Assembly (NCBI GenBank): GCA_001464575.1 | Contig: LNFE01000096.1 | Location: 1 to 64,000 of the forward strand | Origin: Acidobacteria bacterium Ga0077553 | GTDB taxonomy: Bacteria > Acidobacteriota > Terriglobia > Bryobacterales > Bryobacteraceae | DNA length: 64,000 nt | Direction of reading: 5' to 3' | Shown here: positions 27,126 through 37,560 of the stretch, piece by piece | How positions within the stretch are numbered: position 1 is the stretch's first letter | Layout: every line of letters starts with the position of its first letter | Notes under the pieces: model-generated | Databases searched by the model: none | Told to the model about the DNA's origin: nothing | Seen by the model: only the letters and a program-made list of their open reading frames with translations | Position numbers and translations under genes: made by a program

Positions 27126-28391
27126 CTACCCTACCAAAAATTCCGCCAGCCGGCGACGGGCCGATTCCGGCGCGACGGCTTCGATGACGAGCATCTCGTC
27201 CTCATAGGTCTTCGAAAGCACGCGGCTCGTCTCATGCAACAGGTTCAAGGCACCACCGTCCGCCGCCGGAATCCGGAGCACGCAAGGCGCCACCGGGTCC
27301 AGGGTCAACGCGTCGTCAATCCGCGCGAGCAACTGTTCAATGCCGGCGCCGGTCATGGCCGAAACGCCGACGGCGCCTTCGGGCAACTGGGCCGAACCGT
27401 CCCGGTCCTGCTTGTTCCAAACGAGAATTTGCGGAGTTTCGTGCGCCTTGATCTCTTCAAGCACCGCCTGCACGTGCGCCATCTGCTGTTGAGCCGCCTC
27501 AGCGGTAGAGTCCACAACGTGGACGAGCAACGCGGCTTCGACAACCTCTTCAAGGGTCGCCCGGAACGCCCGGACCAGGGTGGTGGGTAGATTCCGGATA
27601 AACCCGACGGTGTCGCTCAGCAGCACCTTCCGGCGCGACGGCAACTGCACCGCGCGCACCGTTGGATCGAGCGTCGCAAACATCCGGGCATCGGCGATGA
27701 CGCCCGCCTGGGTGAGCCGGTTAAACAACGTCGACTTCCCGGCGTTGGTATACCCGACCAAAGCCACAGTCGCCAGAGGGACGCTTTGGCGCTGACTCCG
27801 CTGAATCAACCGCGTGCCCCGAACATTTTCAAGGCTCCTTTCGATTTTCGAAATCCGCAGCCCGATCTTACGGCGGTCCACTTCGAGCTTCGTTTCGCCG
27901 GGTCCGCGGGTGCCGATGCCGCCGCCGAGCCGCGACATGGCCACGCCCTTACCGGTCAGCCGGGGGAGCAGATACTGCAACTGCGCCAGTTCGACCTGCA
28001 ACTGGCCTTCGCGCGTGCGCGCCCGCTTGGCGAAGATGTCGAGAATCAGCTGCGTGCGGTCGACGACGCGCGTATCCAGCCGCTTCTCGATGTTCCGGAG
28101 CTGGGTGGGCGTCAGCTCGTTGTCAAAGACGACCAGGTCGGCCTGATTCGCCTCAACGGCCGCCGCCAGTTCGTCCAGTTTTCCTTCGCCGATCATGTGG
28201 GCCGAATCGGCCACGTCGCGGATCTGCGTATAGACGTCAACGATTTCGGCGCCGGCGCTACCCGCCAAAGTGCGCAACTCTTCGAGCGACTCCTCGGCGG
28301 TGAAGCTTTGTTTGGCGCGGCGGCGTAACTCCACCCCCACGAGAATGGTCTTCTCAGGGCCGGACTGCGTCGTTTCCAGGGTACGGCTCAA
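27126..28391 (-). CDS. hflX: GTPase HflX
   Basis: [45 protein letters not shown]. Confidence 0.96.
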   Translation of the reverse strand: MSRTLETTQSGPEKTILVGVELRRRAKQSFTAEESLEELRTLAGSAGAEIVDVYTQIRDVADSAHMIGEGKLDELAAAVEANQADLVVFDNELTPTQLRNIEKRLDTRVVDRTQLILDIFAKRARTREGQLQVELAQLQYLLPRLTGKGVAMSRLGGGIGTRGPGETKLEVDRRKIGLRISKIERSLENVRGTRLIQRSQRQSVPLATVALVGYTNAGKSTLFNRLTQAGVIADARMFATLDPTVRAVQLPSRRKVLLSDTVGFIRNLPTTLVRAFRATLEEVVEAALLVHVVDSTAEAAQQQMAHVQAVLEEIKAHETPQILVWNKQDRDGSAQLPEGAVGVSAMTGAGIEQLLARIDDALTLDPVAPCVLRIPAADGGALNLLHETSRVLSKTYEDEMLVIEAVAPESARRRLAEFLVG

Positions 28392-28678
28392 GCTTCGCTG
28401 GGCTCTCCAGGCATTCCGGGAAGTCCGCCCGGAGCGGGCGCGGCCATCGCAGCGGCGCCATGGGAGTGCGCTGGCCGGGAGACGACCACGGTGGATATGG
28501 CGTGCTTGAAGATCAGTTGTTCCTGATTGTTCGATTCGAGCACCACAGAGTACTTGTCGAAGCTCTTGATCCGGCCGGAAAGCTTAACGCCACTCATCAG
28601 ATAAATGGTGAGGAAGGTCTTGTCTTTGCGCGCGTTATTTAGAAATGCTTCTTGTATGTTTTGCGCCAGTTTGTCCAT
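28388..28678 (-). CDS. hfq: RNA chaperone Hfq
   Basis: [59 protein letters not shown]; 4-nt overlap with hflX. Confidence 0.96.
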   Translation of the reverse strand: MDKLAQNIQEAFLNNARKDKTFLTIYLMSGVKLSGRIKSFDKYSVVLESNNQEQLIFKHAISTVVVSRPAHSHGAAAMAAPAPGGLPGMPGEPSEA

Positions 28679-28775
28679 AAAAAGTCCCAGCGCCCGCAAA
28701 GGGCCCTGACTCCTCCGAGTCGAAAAGGTGATCGTGAGGATTTTCCGTATTGTAGCATTGCCCCCCTTGTGGGGG

Positions 28776-29783
28776 TCACGCCATTCGCAGGCCGAACGCC
28801 GTGAGCAGCACGCCGCCAAGGAATAGTGCTAGGGCCGCAAAGATCCGGCCGCGCGCCGCGCCGGAGGCCGCGGCAAACTCCTTCCAGACCAGTAAGCCGC
28901 AAAGGGCCGTCAACAAGGCGCTGCCAAACTGCAGGGCCAAGGTCATCGCCGGGCCGGCGCTAGCGTCCCGCACCGCACTGCCCGCGGCGAAGAGCGCCAA
29001 AGCACCCAGACTCCAGAGCGCGCCTCCCGCGAGTCCCCACGCGTGCTGACCATGCGGTTTCTTCCAGTAGTGCTTGAGCGGTACGGCATCGCCCTGCACC
29101 GGCAGGTTCATAAAATAGAGGCTATACAGCAGCGTGCTCAAAACCACGCCCACCGTGAAGAAGACCAACGCGCCATAGGGCGCCAGCCCAATATCCCCCG
29201 CCCGGCTCTGCGCCAGGGTGGGCGCATAGAGACCAAGAAACACGCCTCCGAAGATCCCGAGCAACGTCGCTTTCAGCCCAGAGTTCTTCCGTTTTCCGGT
29301 TGCCGCCTCCAGGCTGCGCTGACGATGGGCCAAAGCCACCAGAATGATCGCCGCGAGCATCACGACCAACCCTCCGGCCTGCATGCCCATCGAGCCCGTC
29401 GGATTCGCCACCAGATTCCAGCACACGGTGACGATCATCGCCATCCCGAACGCGAGCGGAAAGGCTACCGCAATACCGGCCAAGCTCGTCGACCCAGCCA
29501 GCAGCATGTTGCCCAGATTGAAGATCGCCCCGCTCCCCGCCGCTAAGGCCATTTGCCGCTTTCCGGTGATCGCCAGGTTGTCCTCAAACGAGAACCCGTC
29601 GCCCAGCGAGCCCAACGTGAAGGCGCTGAGTACGGCGCAGAAAACCGCACCGATTGCGAAGTCGATGTAATACAGCTCGAAGCGCCATTTACCGGCTGCC
29701 TTTTGTGTATTGGCCCAAGTTCCCCAACACAGCAAGGAGATCAAGAGCGTGATAATCGCGAAGGACTGGGAAGTAGGAATCAT
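28776..29783 (-). CDS. Multi-TM sugar/ureide-type permease (drug/metabolite-like transporter)
   Basis: About ten hydrophobic segments; [29 protein letters not shown]. Confidence 0.7.
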   Translation of the reverse strand: MIPTSQSFAIITLLISLLCWGTWANTQKAAGKWRFELYYIDFAIGAVFCAVLSAFTLGSLGDGFSFEDNLAITGKRQMALAAGSGAIFNLGNMLLAGSTSLAGIAVAFPLAFGMAMIVTVCWNLVANPTGSMGMQAGGLVVMLAAIILVALAHRQRSLEAATGKRKNSGLKATLLGIFGGVFLGLYAPTLAQSRAGDIGLAPYGALVFFTVGVVLSTLLYSLYFMNLPVQGDAVPLKHYWKKPHGQHAWGLAGGALWSLGALALFAAGSAVRDASAGPAMTLALQFGSALLTALCGLLVWKEFAAASGAARGRIFAALALFLGGVLLTAFGLRMA

Positions 29784-29807
29784 CGAGACCCGACTCTGGA
29801 GAGTAAC

Positions 29808-30305
29808 TTAATTTTGCTGGTCATGGCAATAAGTACAGTTCAGCGGAGCCTTCTTCTGCCGGTGGCACGTCATGCAACCGCCCATCGAAATATCCGTCTC
29901 GCGCTTCAGGACTTCACTCGCCGCCACGGCGCCATGGCACTCCTGACAGGTGGCCCCGGCCTCGGTATGAGCACGATGGGAAAAGTAGACGTAGCCTGGA
30001 ACCTGATAAACCCGCACCCAGGGTACTTCCCGCTTGCTTTCAAAATACGACTTCAGCTTCTGAATGGGCTCGGCGTCCGTCTTGATGGCCTGATGGCAGG
30101 TCATGCACTTTGCGGTCGCCGGAAGGCCCATCGTTTCGCCCGGATCTTTATTTTCATGGCACATCGCGCATTTCAGTTGCAGCTTCCCAGCATGCAGCGC
30201 GTGGCTGTAAGGAATCGGCTGCACCGGCGCCACCACGGGCGCGGGCCCTTGGGCGACCAGGAGCACACCTACCAACAGGATGGCCAGGAGGATGAAAATC
30301 CGCAT
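29808..30305 (-). CDS. Multihaem (pentahaem) cytochrome c-type protein
   Basis: Five CxxCH motifs: CAMCH, CMTCH, CQECH, CMTCH, CTYCH; N-terminal anchor. Confidence 0.92.
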   Translation of the reverse strand: MRIFILLAILLVGVLLVAQGPAPVVAPVQPIPYSHALHAGKLQLKCAMCHENKDPGETMGLPATAKCMTCHQAIKTDAEPIQKLKSYFESKREVPWVRVYQVPGYVYFSHRAHTEAGATCQECHGAVAASEVLKRETDISMGGCMTCHRQKKAPLNCTYCHDQQN

Positions 30306-30307
30306 AC

Positions 30308-31900
30308 TTATAACTTGCCCTGCTTTTTCTGCTCCATCAGGTACTCGCTTGCCCGCATGGTCAGTGCCATGATGGTCAGCGTCGGATTTTGCACGCCACC
30401 GCTCGGGAACGCGCTGCCATCGAGCACAAACAGGTTCCGGACGTCATGCGCCTGATTGAAGCCGTTCAGCACCGATTTCTTCGGATCGGCGCCCATGCGG
30501 CACGTACCGAGTTCATGGATCGACTCGCCCGGCGGCACCATCTGCGCGTGGGCGGCCAGCACTTCGAAACCGGCCCCTTCGCACAGTGCCACGCCGGACT
30601 CCATGGCGTCTTTGGCCATGTTGTGTTCGTTCTCGGTGTACCGCTGTTCGATGTGCGGGGCGGGAGTGCCCCACTCGTCCTTGAGCGTGGGATGAATGCT
30701 GATGCGATGCTCGAACCGGGGCAGGCTCTCGCCCATCGTCGTCATGCCAAAGCCCGCGCCCTGCACGTCCGCCATCGTCTGCGCCAACTCCGTACCCCAC
30801 TGCGGAAACAGCTCCGGGGATGGCGTGCCGCCACTGCCGAAGTCCCATGCCCAGCCACGCAGGTAGTTCTTCTCCGGCTTGCCCGGCTTGAGGTTCGTGA
30901 ACCGGGGAACGTAGCCCGCTCCGCCCATCAGGTTCCTCGGACCCTTCCCGCCACGAGCCTCCGGCACCAGGGCCGTCACCGTGTTCTTGACATAAAACTG
31001 GTCAAACAGATACCGGCCCAGAACCCCACTCGAATTCGCCAGGCCCGCCGGGTACTGACGGCTCTTACTGTTCAGCAGCAGCCGGGTGGATTCGAGCGTC
31101 GATGCTCCCAACAGCAGCACCTTCGCCGGCACGGTGTACTCGCGTTTCGACCGGCGGTCGACGTAGTGCACCGCGTTCACCAGACCCGTCTTCGGGTCCA
31201 CGCCCAACTCGCGCACAATCGCGTTGGGCACAATCGTCAGGTTGCCGGTGGCCTGCGCGACGGGCAGCAGCAGGTTCACGGAGCTGGCGAGCGTGCCGGT
31301 CGCCCGGCGTGGCTTCGTGGTCGGCACCCCGAGCTTCTTGGCGCTGGCGTTGAACCGCTGAATGCTCAAGGAGTCGGTGGACTCGTCAGCCAGCAGCTTG
31401 CCGTCCGGCATCTGCGCCCATCCCTCATTGCGGCCGGAGACGCGGATGAGCGGCTCCACCCGGTCGTAGTAGGGCGCCAGGTCGGCGAGCGTAATCGGCC
31501 AGTTCTCGCCCCAGCCATCGTGGTCCTTGCACTTGAACTCGTAGTCAGAGAGCCGCCAGGAGGCCCGCCCCCAACGCAGGGTCTTGCCGCCGACGAGGCG
31601 AATCCGGACCCAGTAGTAGGGATCGTTTTCCGGATGGGTGTACGGGTTCTTCTTCTCGTCAATCCAAAGGTTGGCGTCAAACTCCGAGGCCTGCGTAATG
31701 TGGGGGAACCGCCCGGGTTCGCCGAAGCCGCGGTAGGGCAGGTCGTAGACGGCTTTCATTGAACGGTGGCGGGTGAAGTCCACCATGGGCCCGGCTTCGA
31801 GCATCAGGCATTTCACCCCGGCCTGGGCCAAAACATACGCGGCCATGCCGCCGGAGGCGCCGGAGCCGATAATCACGACATCGTGGTCAAATTGTGCCAT
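30308..31900 (-). CDS. GMC-family oxidoreductase
   Basis: [32 protein letters not shown]-terminal HELGTCRMG...[22 protein letters not shown]. Confidence 0.93.
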   Translation of the reverse strand: MAQFDHDVVIIGSGASGGMAAYVLAQAGVKCLMLEAGPMVDFTRHRSMKAVYDLPYRGFGEPGRFPHITQASEFDANLWIDEKKNPYTHPENDPYYWVRIRLVGGKTLRWGRASWRLSDYEFKCKDHDGWGENWPITLADLAPYYDRVEPLIRVSGRNEGWAQMPDGKLLADESTDSLSIQRFNASAKKLGVPTTKPRRATGTLASSVNLLLPVAQATGNLTIVPNAIVRELGVDPKTGLVNAVHYVDRRSKREYTVPAKVLLLGASTLESTRLLLNSKSRQYPAGLANSSGVLGRYLFDQFYVKNTVTALVPEARGGKGPRNLMGGAGYVPRFTNLKPGKPEKNYLRGWAWDFGSGGTPSPELFPQWGTELAQTMADVQGAGFGMTTMGESLPRFEHRISIHPTLKDEWGTPAPHIEQRYTENEHNMAKDAMESGVALCEGAGFEVLAAHAQMVPPGESIHELGTCRMGADPKKSVLNGFNQAHDVRNLFVLDGSAFPSGGVQNPTLTIMALTMRASEYLMEQKKQGKL

Positions 31901-31914
31901 TGGGTTCGTTTCGT

Positions 31915-32478
31915 TTAGTCGATCACGTGCCAGTAGGGGTTCAGGCCGGTGGCCCGGCGGCGCCCGGCCGCGTTGGCTTCCGCGATAGCGCGCGAGTTGG
32001 TGGTGGCGCGGATGATGTCGGCCTTGGCGGCGCGCAGAAACGCGGCCTGCGGGTCGGCTGGCATGGCGTAGGTCCACTTGGTTTTGAGCGGTGCCATCAA
32101 AGCATCCGCGTCTGCACCGGCCAGTTCCGCAAAGCCCTTCTGGTGCTTCGTCCGCGCGGCACGGTCGAGCGAGTCGAGGCCCCGCTGATAGAGCGCCTGA
32201 CGGCTACGCGGCGAGTTCGCCAGCAGGAAGTCCAGAAACGACGCTACCTCGGCCTCTTTGGCGCCCGGACGCCCTGACAGGGAGGGCGCAATGCGATCCG
32301 CCAAGGCGCCCAAGGTTGCAAACTGCGCCGGAGTAAAGAATCGCCGCACGGGTTGCCCGGCCGCGTCCGTCGAGGCGGCCTGTAATACGGCGCTCTCGTC
32401 GGGGGAAGGGTTGATCTGCTGCGCTGGCAACAGAGCAGGGGTGGCCGCAATCGTCTGCAGCAGGCGCCGTCGGTTCAT
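31915..32478 (-). CDS. Gluconate 2-dehydrogenase subunit 3-like protein
   Basis: [20 protein letters not shown] leader; [20 protein letters not shown]; adjacent to GMC oxidoreductase. Confidence 0.82.
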   Translation of the reverse strand: MNRRRLLQTIAATPALLPAQQINPSPDESAVLQAASTDAAGQPVRRFFTPAQFATLGALADRIAPSLSGRPGAKEAEVASFLDFLLANSPRSRQALYQRGLDSLDRAARTKHQKGFAELAGADADALMAPLKTKWTYAMPADPQAAFLRAAKADIIRATTNSRAIAEANAAGRRRATGLNPYWHVID

Positions 32479-32526
32479 ATACTTGACACGGTATCGTTCC
32501 CGGCCGCTCTCCCGCAACCCGGACGC

Positions 32527-33198
32527 CTATTTCTGGGGAAACTCCCGCTTGGTGCCCTTGGGAAGATTCAAACTGAGATCGGCGTCCTTCACCGGCGGGT
32601 TCACCTTGACGCCGGTATAGGCCGATAGAAAGAAGTCGCCACTGGGCTGGAAGAACTTCTGTTGAATCGGGTTCCCGTCGTTGGACGGAATCCACATCTC
32701 CACCCGTTTCAAATGCTCCCGGACGCTCGCCGACTTTGGCACGAGTTCAATTTTCGTGGTCGCCTTACCGTCCATCGTCTCCGCACCCAACACTTTCATG
32801 TCGTAGCTTTTCAGCAGTTCGCGGGTCGGCGTGCCGAACCCGAGCAGCAGAAACTGGTCGACGAGGCTCCGGTACTTGCCGAGATCGAACTCCTGCACCG
32901 TCTTGATGTTGGGCAGGTACATCTCGTACTTGTTCCGGCTGAGAGCGATCGACTTCACGTTCGGCTTGACAATCTCCATCCGCACGCGGAGGTCGCCGGC
33001 TTTCACCTTTTTCAGGGTGAACGTGCCCTCTTCGGTCTGCGTATCGCGGATCACCGCCGTGTAGGTGACTTTTCGTACGTCCGCAGTCAACGACTGAAAC
33101 GCATTTGCCGCGGCGTCCATGCGGGCGCGGACCTGATCCAGGGTTTCGGCGGCGTTCAGGCTTACCGCGGCCAGGCAGAGCAGAAAGAGGGGTCGCAT
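32527..33198 (-). CDS. LolA-like outer-membrane lipoprotein-sorting protein
   Basis: Signal peptide; ANAFQSLTADVRKVTYT, WIPSNDGNPIQQKFFQPSGDF. Confidence 0.72.
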   Translation of the reverse strand: MRPLFLLCLAAVSLNAAETLDQVRARMDAAANAFQSLTADVRKVTYTAVIRDTQTEEGTFTLKKVKAGDLRVRMEIVKPNVKSIALSRNKYEMYLPNIKTVQEFDLGKYRSLVDQFLLLGFGTPTRELLKSYDMKVLGAETMDGKATTKIELVPKSASVREHLKRVEMWIPSNDGNPIQQKFFQPSGDFFLSAYTGVKVNPPVKDADLSLNLPKGTKREFPQK

Positions 33199-33236
33199 GT
33201 CACTTAGTTGGATGGATTTGCCGCCGCCGCCGTTTC

Positions 33237-33590
33237 CTACTTGCGGAAACGGGTATAGGCGGCAAAGCCGATGATCTCTTTTTCGGAATTGTAGAGGGGT
33301 TCAACCCGCTGTACGTCCAGCTTTTTGCCGTCCTTATTCTTCAGCAGTTCAGCGGCCTTGGCGAGCCGTCCGGCTTCGTCAAGATCCGCCAGGAGTTGGC
33401 GTTCGACGTAGAACACTTCGTCGGCGCCCGCAATCGGCAGCATGACGATGGACGACGCCCGTGGTTGATCTTTAAAAAGCTCCCGCGGCGTGAAGAAGAT
33501 GAACACGACGATCAGCAGGACGACTACATCGTACTGCCAGGAGGCGCGCGGGTAGTCCCACAGGATGAAACGTTGGAATGCCGAGGCCAT
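33237..33590 (-). CDS. Single-TM hypothetical protein
   Basis: WQYDVVVLLIVVFIFFTPRELF TM segment. Confidence 0.6.
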   Translation of the reverse strand: MASAFQRFILWDYPRASWQYDVVVLLIVVFIFFTPRELFKDQPRASSIVMLPIAGADEVFYVERQLLADLDEAGRLAKAAELLKNKDGKKLDVQRVEPLYNSEKEIIGFAAYTRFRK

Positions 33591-33601
33591 AGTGCCCTAG
33601 T

Positions 33602-34396
33602 TTAGCGAACCGTGGCGCCGAGCGTCCCGACGCCTTCAATTCGCGCCCGCACGGTATCGCCCGGTTTGATCCGTGCGCCCTTCGGGCAGCCCGTCGAAAT
33701 GATATCTCCCGGATACAGCGTCATCGCCTGGCTGTGGAAGCGGACGAGTTCGAGCGGCCGGTGCTTCATGTTGCGGACGAAGTCGCGCGACCAGACGGTG
33801 CCGTTGTGTTCGGTGATCACTTCGAGGTCGTTCACTTCGGCGATCTCGTCCTTGGTGACAATTACTGGCCCAAAGGAAAAGAAGGTATCCATCGACTTGG
33901 CCCGCGTCAGGTACCGAGGGTTCTTGGCGAGCACGTCGAGCGCCGTCAGGTCTAACGTGGTCGTGTAGCCAAAGATCGCATCAAGCGCTTCGTCGAGCGA
34001 GGCGAGGCCCTTCACGGTCTTGCCGATCACAATCGCCAGTTCGCCTTCGGCATCGACATCGTTCGAGACGGCGGGTGGCGGCAGTACGATTTCGCCCTCC
34101 GGCGGGAACATACACGACGCCGGTTTCATAAAGCTGCCCGGCTCCTCGGGCTGCACGGCGTTAATGTCGAGGGCATGGGAGTGGTAGTTCAGCCCGATGC
34201 ACCAAATCTTGGGCGGCACATCGTAGGGCAGTACCGGCGTGACGTCCGCCAGGGGAATCGCCGTGCCGGTGGCCGGGGGCAAGCTGCCGGATTGAATCAA
34301 ACCCAGCAGGTCGGCGGTAGGGAAAGGAACCACGCCATTGGCGGTGACTGCCCCGGCATGAATCTGCCCTTGATAGAGAAAACGAAGAACTTTCAT
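33602..34396 (-). CDS. Fumarylacetoacetate hydrolase family protein
   Basis: PKIWCIGLNYHSHA, EGELAIVIGKTVK, MTLYPGDIISTGCPKG. Confidence 0.9.
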   Translation of the reverse strand: MKVLRFLYQGQIHAGAVTANGVVPFPTADLLGLIQSGSLPPATGTAIPLADVTPVLPYDVPPKIWCIGLNYHSHALDINAVQPEEPGSFMKPASCMFPPEGEIVLPPPAVSNDVDAEGELAIVIGKTVKGLASLDEALDAIFGYTTTLDLTALDVLAKNPRYLTRAKSMDTFFSFGPVIVTKDEIAEVNDLEVITEHNGTVWSRDFVRNMKHRPLELVRFHSQAMTLYPGDIISTGCPKGARIKPGDTVRARIEGVGTLGATVR

Positions 34397-35352
34397 AGTT
34401 GTTGTGCGATGTCGACCAAGTCCGCGAATAAGCCGTAGGCCGTCTGCTCCACGCCCGGGGTGACGGACACAATTCCTTGGGTCCCCATCAGGTCCGTGTG
34501 GAGCAATAATACATTGGACGTGCCGTCGACGTTCGCCAGCAGATCATCTTCCGGCAGGCGCTCCGGCCGCGTGGTCAAGGTCAACGACCCATCGGCCTCG
34601 CGCTTTGCCCGGCTCACGAGCGTGATGACAAACCCGGCGGCCGCCGCGGCTTGGATCTCTTCCGGCGTAATCGCGCCAATCCCGGTCCGCTCCACCATTT
34701 GCGGGGTTACGTTCGCGTCCATCAGCACGTTGGCTAATGCCGCCGTTTTGGCCGCGGAGTCCCATCCGTCGATGTCGTAGGCCGGATCGGCCTCAGCGAT
34801 CCCCATCTCCTGCGCCAACCGGACGCCATCGGCCAGCGACCGGCCCTGGGCCATCTCCGCGAGAACCACCTTCGTGGTCGAGTTCAGGACGCCGCTGATG
34901 CCGTGAATGGTCACGCCGGGCAGATTGTTCCGCACCAGATTGAAGACGGGTGAACCGTCCATTACCGTCGACTCGAACCGGAATAGGATATGGTGCGCGG
35001 CCGCCTCGGCCCGGAGGGAGGCGTACGCGTGGGCGATGGGCCCTTTGTTCGCGGTAATCACGGGCAACCCGCGCGCAAAGGCCGCGCGGATATGGCTGAT
35101 GGCCGGCTCGCCGTCAACCGGATTCAGCGACGTGATCTCGATCACCACCTCCGGCTGGGCTTTGTCCAGAAACTCGGGAACGCTCGCCGGCGGGCCCCAT
35201 TCCGGATCAATCGGCAAGCCTTTGGGGTCATAGGCGGTATATTTCCGGGTTTGGATCGCCGTGATGCGGAACGGAAAGCGTTTGCGCTGACTTTCAAGAA
35301 GCCGCGCAAACGCCTTACCCACGCTGCCGTAGCCGATCAGTGCGATGCGCAA
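34393..35352 (-). CDS. Homoserine dehydrogenase family protein
   Basis: MRIALIGYGSVGKAFARLL; PVITANKGPIAHAY; GISGVLNSTTKVVL. Confidence 0.87.
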   Translation of the reverse strand: MRIALIGYGSVGKAFARLLESQRKRFPFRITAIQTRKYTAYDPKGLPIDPEWGPPASVPEFLDKAQPEVVIEITSLNPVDGEPAISHIRAAFARGLPVITANKGPIAHAYASLRAEAAAHHILFRFESTVMDGSPVFNLVRNNLPGVTIHGISGVLNSTTKVVLAEMAQGRSLADGVRLAQEMGIAEADPAYDIDGWDSAAKTAALANVLMDANVTPQMVERTGIGAITPEEIQAAAAAGFVITLVSRAKREADGSLTLTTRPERLPEDDLLANVDGTSNVLLLHTDLMGTQGIVSVTPGVEQTAYGLFADLVDIAQQL

Positions 35353-35361
35353 GCGCGCTCC

Positions 35362-37323
35362 TTAGAAAGTGACGGTAGCCAGAAATGCATTTAGCTCCGA
35401 TTCTAACGCAGCCTTTTTCTGCTGTTCCGCCTGCGCGAGGTCGCGCAGCTCCACGATCTTCGTTTCCCGTGCCGCCAGATCCCGCGCGTACCGCTGCACC
35501 TGCTGCTCCTGCCCGCTGACGGAATTCAACGACCGGATGTTCTCCCGCAACCGCTCCTGATCCTTCACCAAACCGGCGGACTGCGTTTGATTGGCGCGCA
35601 GCGATTGGTCGACGGTGGCAATCTGCGCTTTCATCGCTTGGATCTTTTCGAGGGCCTGCTTGCCGGCCGGCGACAGGGAGGCGTTGCGCAGGAAGATATT
35701 GATCTGGTCTGGCGACGTCGAGGAGATGACGTAGGACTGATCGTAGACGTACTCTTCCTTCACCACGAAAGTCTGCTCTGCGCTCGGCTTCAGGTCCAGC
35801 GAGAACCGGTAGTCCGTGGCCGTCTTCTCGACGGGTGTCGCCCCAATCAGCTTGTAGCCGCTCCGCAAGGGATGCTCAATGATCAAGGTTTTGGCCCGCG
35901 GGTCAACGTTCTTGACGGTGTACGTCTTCGTCTCTTCCGTGCTGGCTTTGGCGAAAATGACGCCGCGGTTGGCCCGGATCTCCCGCACCTGCCGCTGTTC
36001 GCTATCGAATTTGGTGGTGATCCGCGTGCCCAGGTCGACGCCATAGGAAATCAGCCGCTTGTCGCCCGCTTTGACGGTTTCAACCAGCGCCTCCCCGGCG
36101 TAAGCGCCGTTGTCGAAGACGGTGATCGGCCCGCCGTCGAGCGTCTTGCCGGTGTTGTTCGTGATCTCGGAGGCGGTGCGCGGATTGGCTTGCGACTCGT
36201 CGGTGTAGATCAGCAGCTTCCGCGCCTCCACCTTTTGTTGGAGGAAGGGGAGCATCGCCGATTCGTTCTTCTTCACGGTTACGGGCGTCGAAAACGCGTA
36301 TTCGAAGAGTTCGCCCAGGTCCCGGCCCGCGGTGTCGACGACGATGTTGCTCTGCACCGGAGCCATGTCCGTCATCGCCTCGGCCGCCATCTCGCGCCGC
36401 ATGATCGAACTCTTGGCCATCTGGGCCGGGGCGGGCGCCGGGGGAGCACCCGGCATTGCGCCGCCCATCGCGGCCCGATACAGCTCCGGCGCCACCGCCC
36501 GCTCCTCGGCCAGTTCGGCAAACGGCCGGTCAATGTACTTGGGATCGTAGAGCCGGCTCTGAAAGCTGACGGGTTTGCCCGAAACCAGGGAGAGGGTGAT
36601 TCCGGTCCAATCGCTGTCGGTGGTGTTGTCGACGATCGCCCAGCCTTCGAGCATGGGCGCCGTGCCCAGAATGAGGCGGTAGCTCGACTTCCAAATGGGC
36701 GTCGGGAGCAGGTAGCTGGCGCGGATCTGCCGCGACCGCGTCGATTCGCCGTCAATGTAGACGGCGCGCTGCTCTTGCGTCCGCAGCCCCGCCATGGATT
36801 GCAAATATTCGCGCAGCTTCAATTGCAGAAGCGGATCGGTCAACCGCACCGTGTTGGCGCTGGCGAGATCGAGGGTCCGCAGGTCTCCGGCGTCCGTGAG
36901 CAGAACAAGCAATTCCTGCTGCGACTTCTGCTCAGTCGACGGGACGACTCGCCCGCTGACGATGGCCCCAGAGACTTTTCCCGAGACGAGTTCCACGTCC
37001 ACCTTGGCGCCTCGCAGCCCGTCCAAGAACTTCGCCAAGGCGACTTCATTCTCGACATTCAGCGAGCTCCGCGCCGGTTTTGCCGAGTCGTACCGCACTC
37101 CGGTGACCCGGCCACCGCCCTGTTCGTCGAGCACGAGCGACTTCAACACGTCATTCATTTCGTTCGGCTTAAACTCCAGCCGGGCGGTCTGCCCGCTGGG
37201 CACCTCGCCAGCGCGCTCAAAATAGCCAACCCCGTGTTTGTACAGGACGACTCGCTTTACGGGCAGCTCGGCGGCTACGAGAGAGGTGGCGGCCAGGACG
37301 GCCGGGACAAGACGATTTTTCAT
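35362..37323 (-). CDS. DUF4139-type exported protein
   Basis: VVLYKHGVGYFERAGEV, SYLLPTPIWKSSYRL; C-terminal coiled coil; signal peptide; start ATG 37323. Confidence 0.7.
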   Translation of the reverse strand: MKNRLVPAVLAATSLVAAELPVKRVVLYKHGVGYFERAGEVPSGQTARLEFKPNEMNDVLKSLVLDEQGGGRVTGVRYDSAKPARSSLNVENEVALAKFLDGLRGAKVDVELVSGKVSGAIVSGRVVPSTEQKSQQELLVLLTDAGDLRTLDLASANTVRLTDPLLQLKLREYLQSMAGLRTQEQRAVYIDGESTRSRQIRASYLLPTPIWKSSYRLILGTAPMLEGWAIVDNTTDSDWTGITLSLVSGKPVSFQSRLYDPKYIDRPFAELAEERAVAPELYRAAMGGAMPGAPPAPAPAQMAKSSIMRREMAAEAMTDMAPVQSNIVVDTAGRDLGELFEYAFSTPVTVKKNESAMLPFLQQKVEARKLLIYTDESQANPRTASEITNNTGKTLDGGPITVFDNGAYAGEALVETVKAGDKRLISYGVDLGTRITTKFDSEQRQVREIRANRGVIFAKASTEETKTYTVKNVDPRAKTLIIEHPLRSGYKLIGATPVEKTATDYRFSLDLKPSAEQTFVVKEEYVYDQSYVISSTSPDQINIFLRNASLSPAGKQALEKIQAMKAQIATVDQSLRANQTQSAGLVKDQERLRENIRSLNSVSGQEQQVQRYARDLAARETKIVELRDLAQAEQQKKAALESELNAFLATVTF

Positions 37324-37560
37324 GAGATCTCCTTCTGCTGAGGGATTCCGCCGGGATGCCGATCCTTTCACAGGAATTTTCGCTTTCGCCATGGTGGGGA
37401 CTCTGAAAGATCATGACGCGTTTCGGGAATTTTAGGAAGGAGTACCAGTTTGGCTAAGCCGTTCGTAGTACTTTCTTGCTAACTTATAGAGAATCTCCGT
37501 CGGCTCGGAAAAGCTCTGAGTTCCGTCTAAAGGACTCGCCTGAGTCTGTCGATAACCCTC

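Noticed and set aside
28762-28775. CCCCC-TTGT-GGGGG hairpin after the permease gene as an intrinsic terminator
   Set aside because: Stem of only 5 bp and no U-tract on either strand; it appears to lie inside the hfq promoter region instead.
37440-37560. Possible riboswitch/ncRNA upstream of the beta-barrel gene (small GACTC-GCCT-GAGTC hairpin)
   Set aside because: Only one short hairpin and no recognisable conserved motif; insufficient support.
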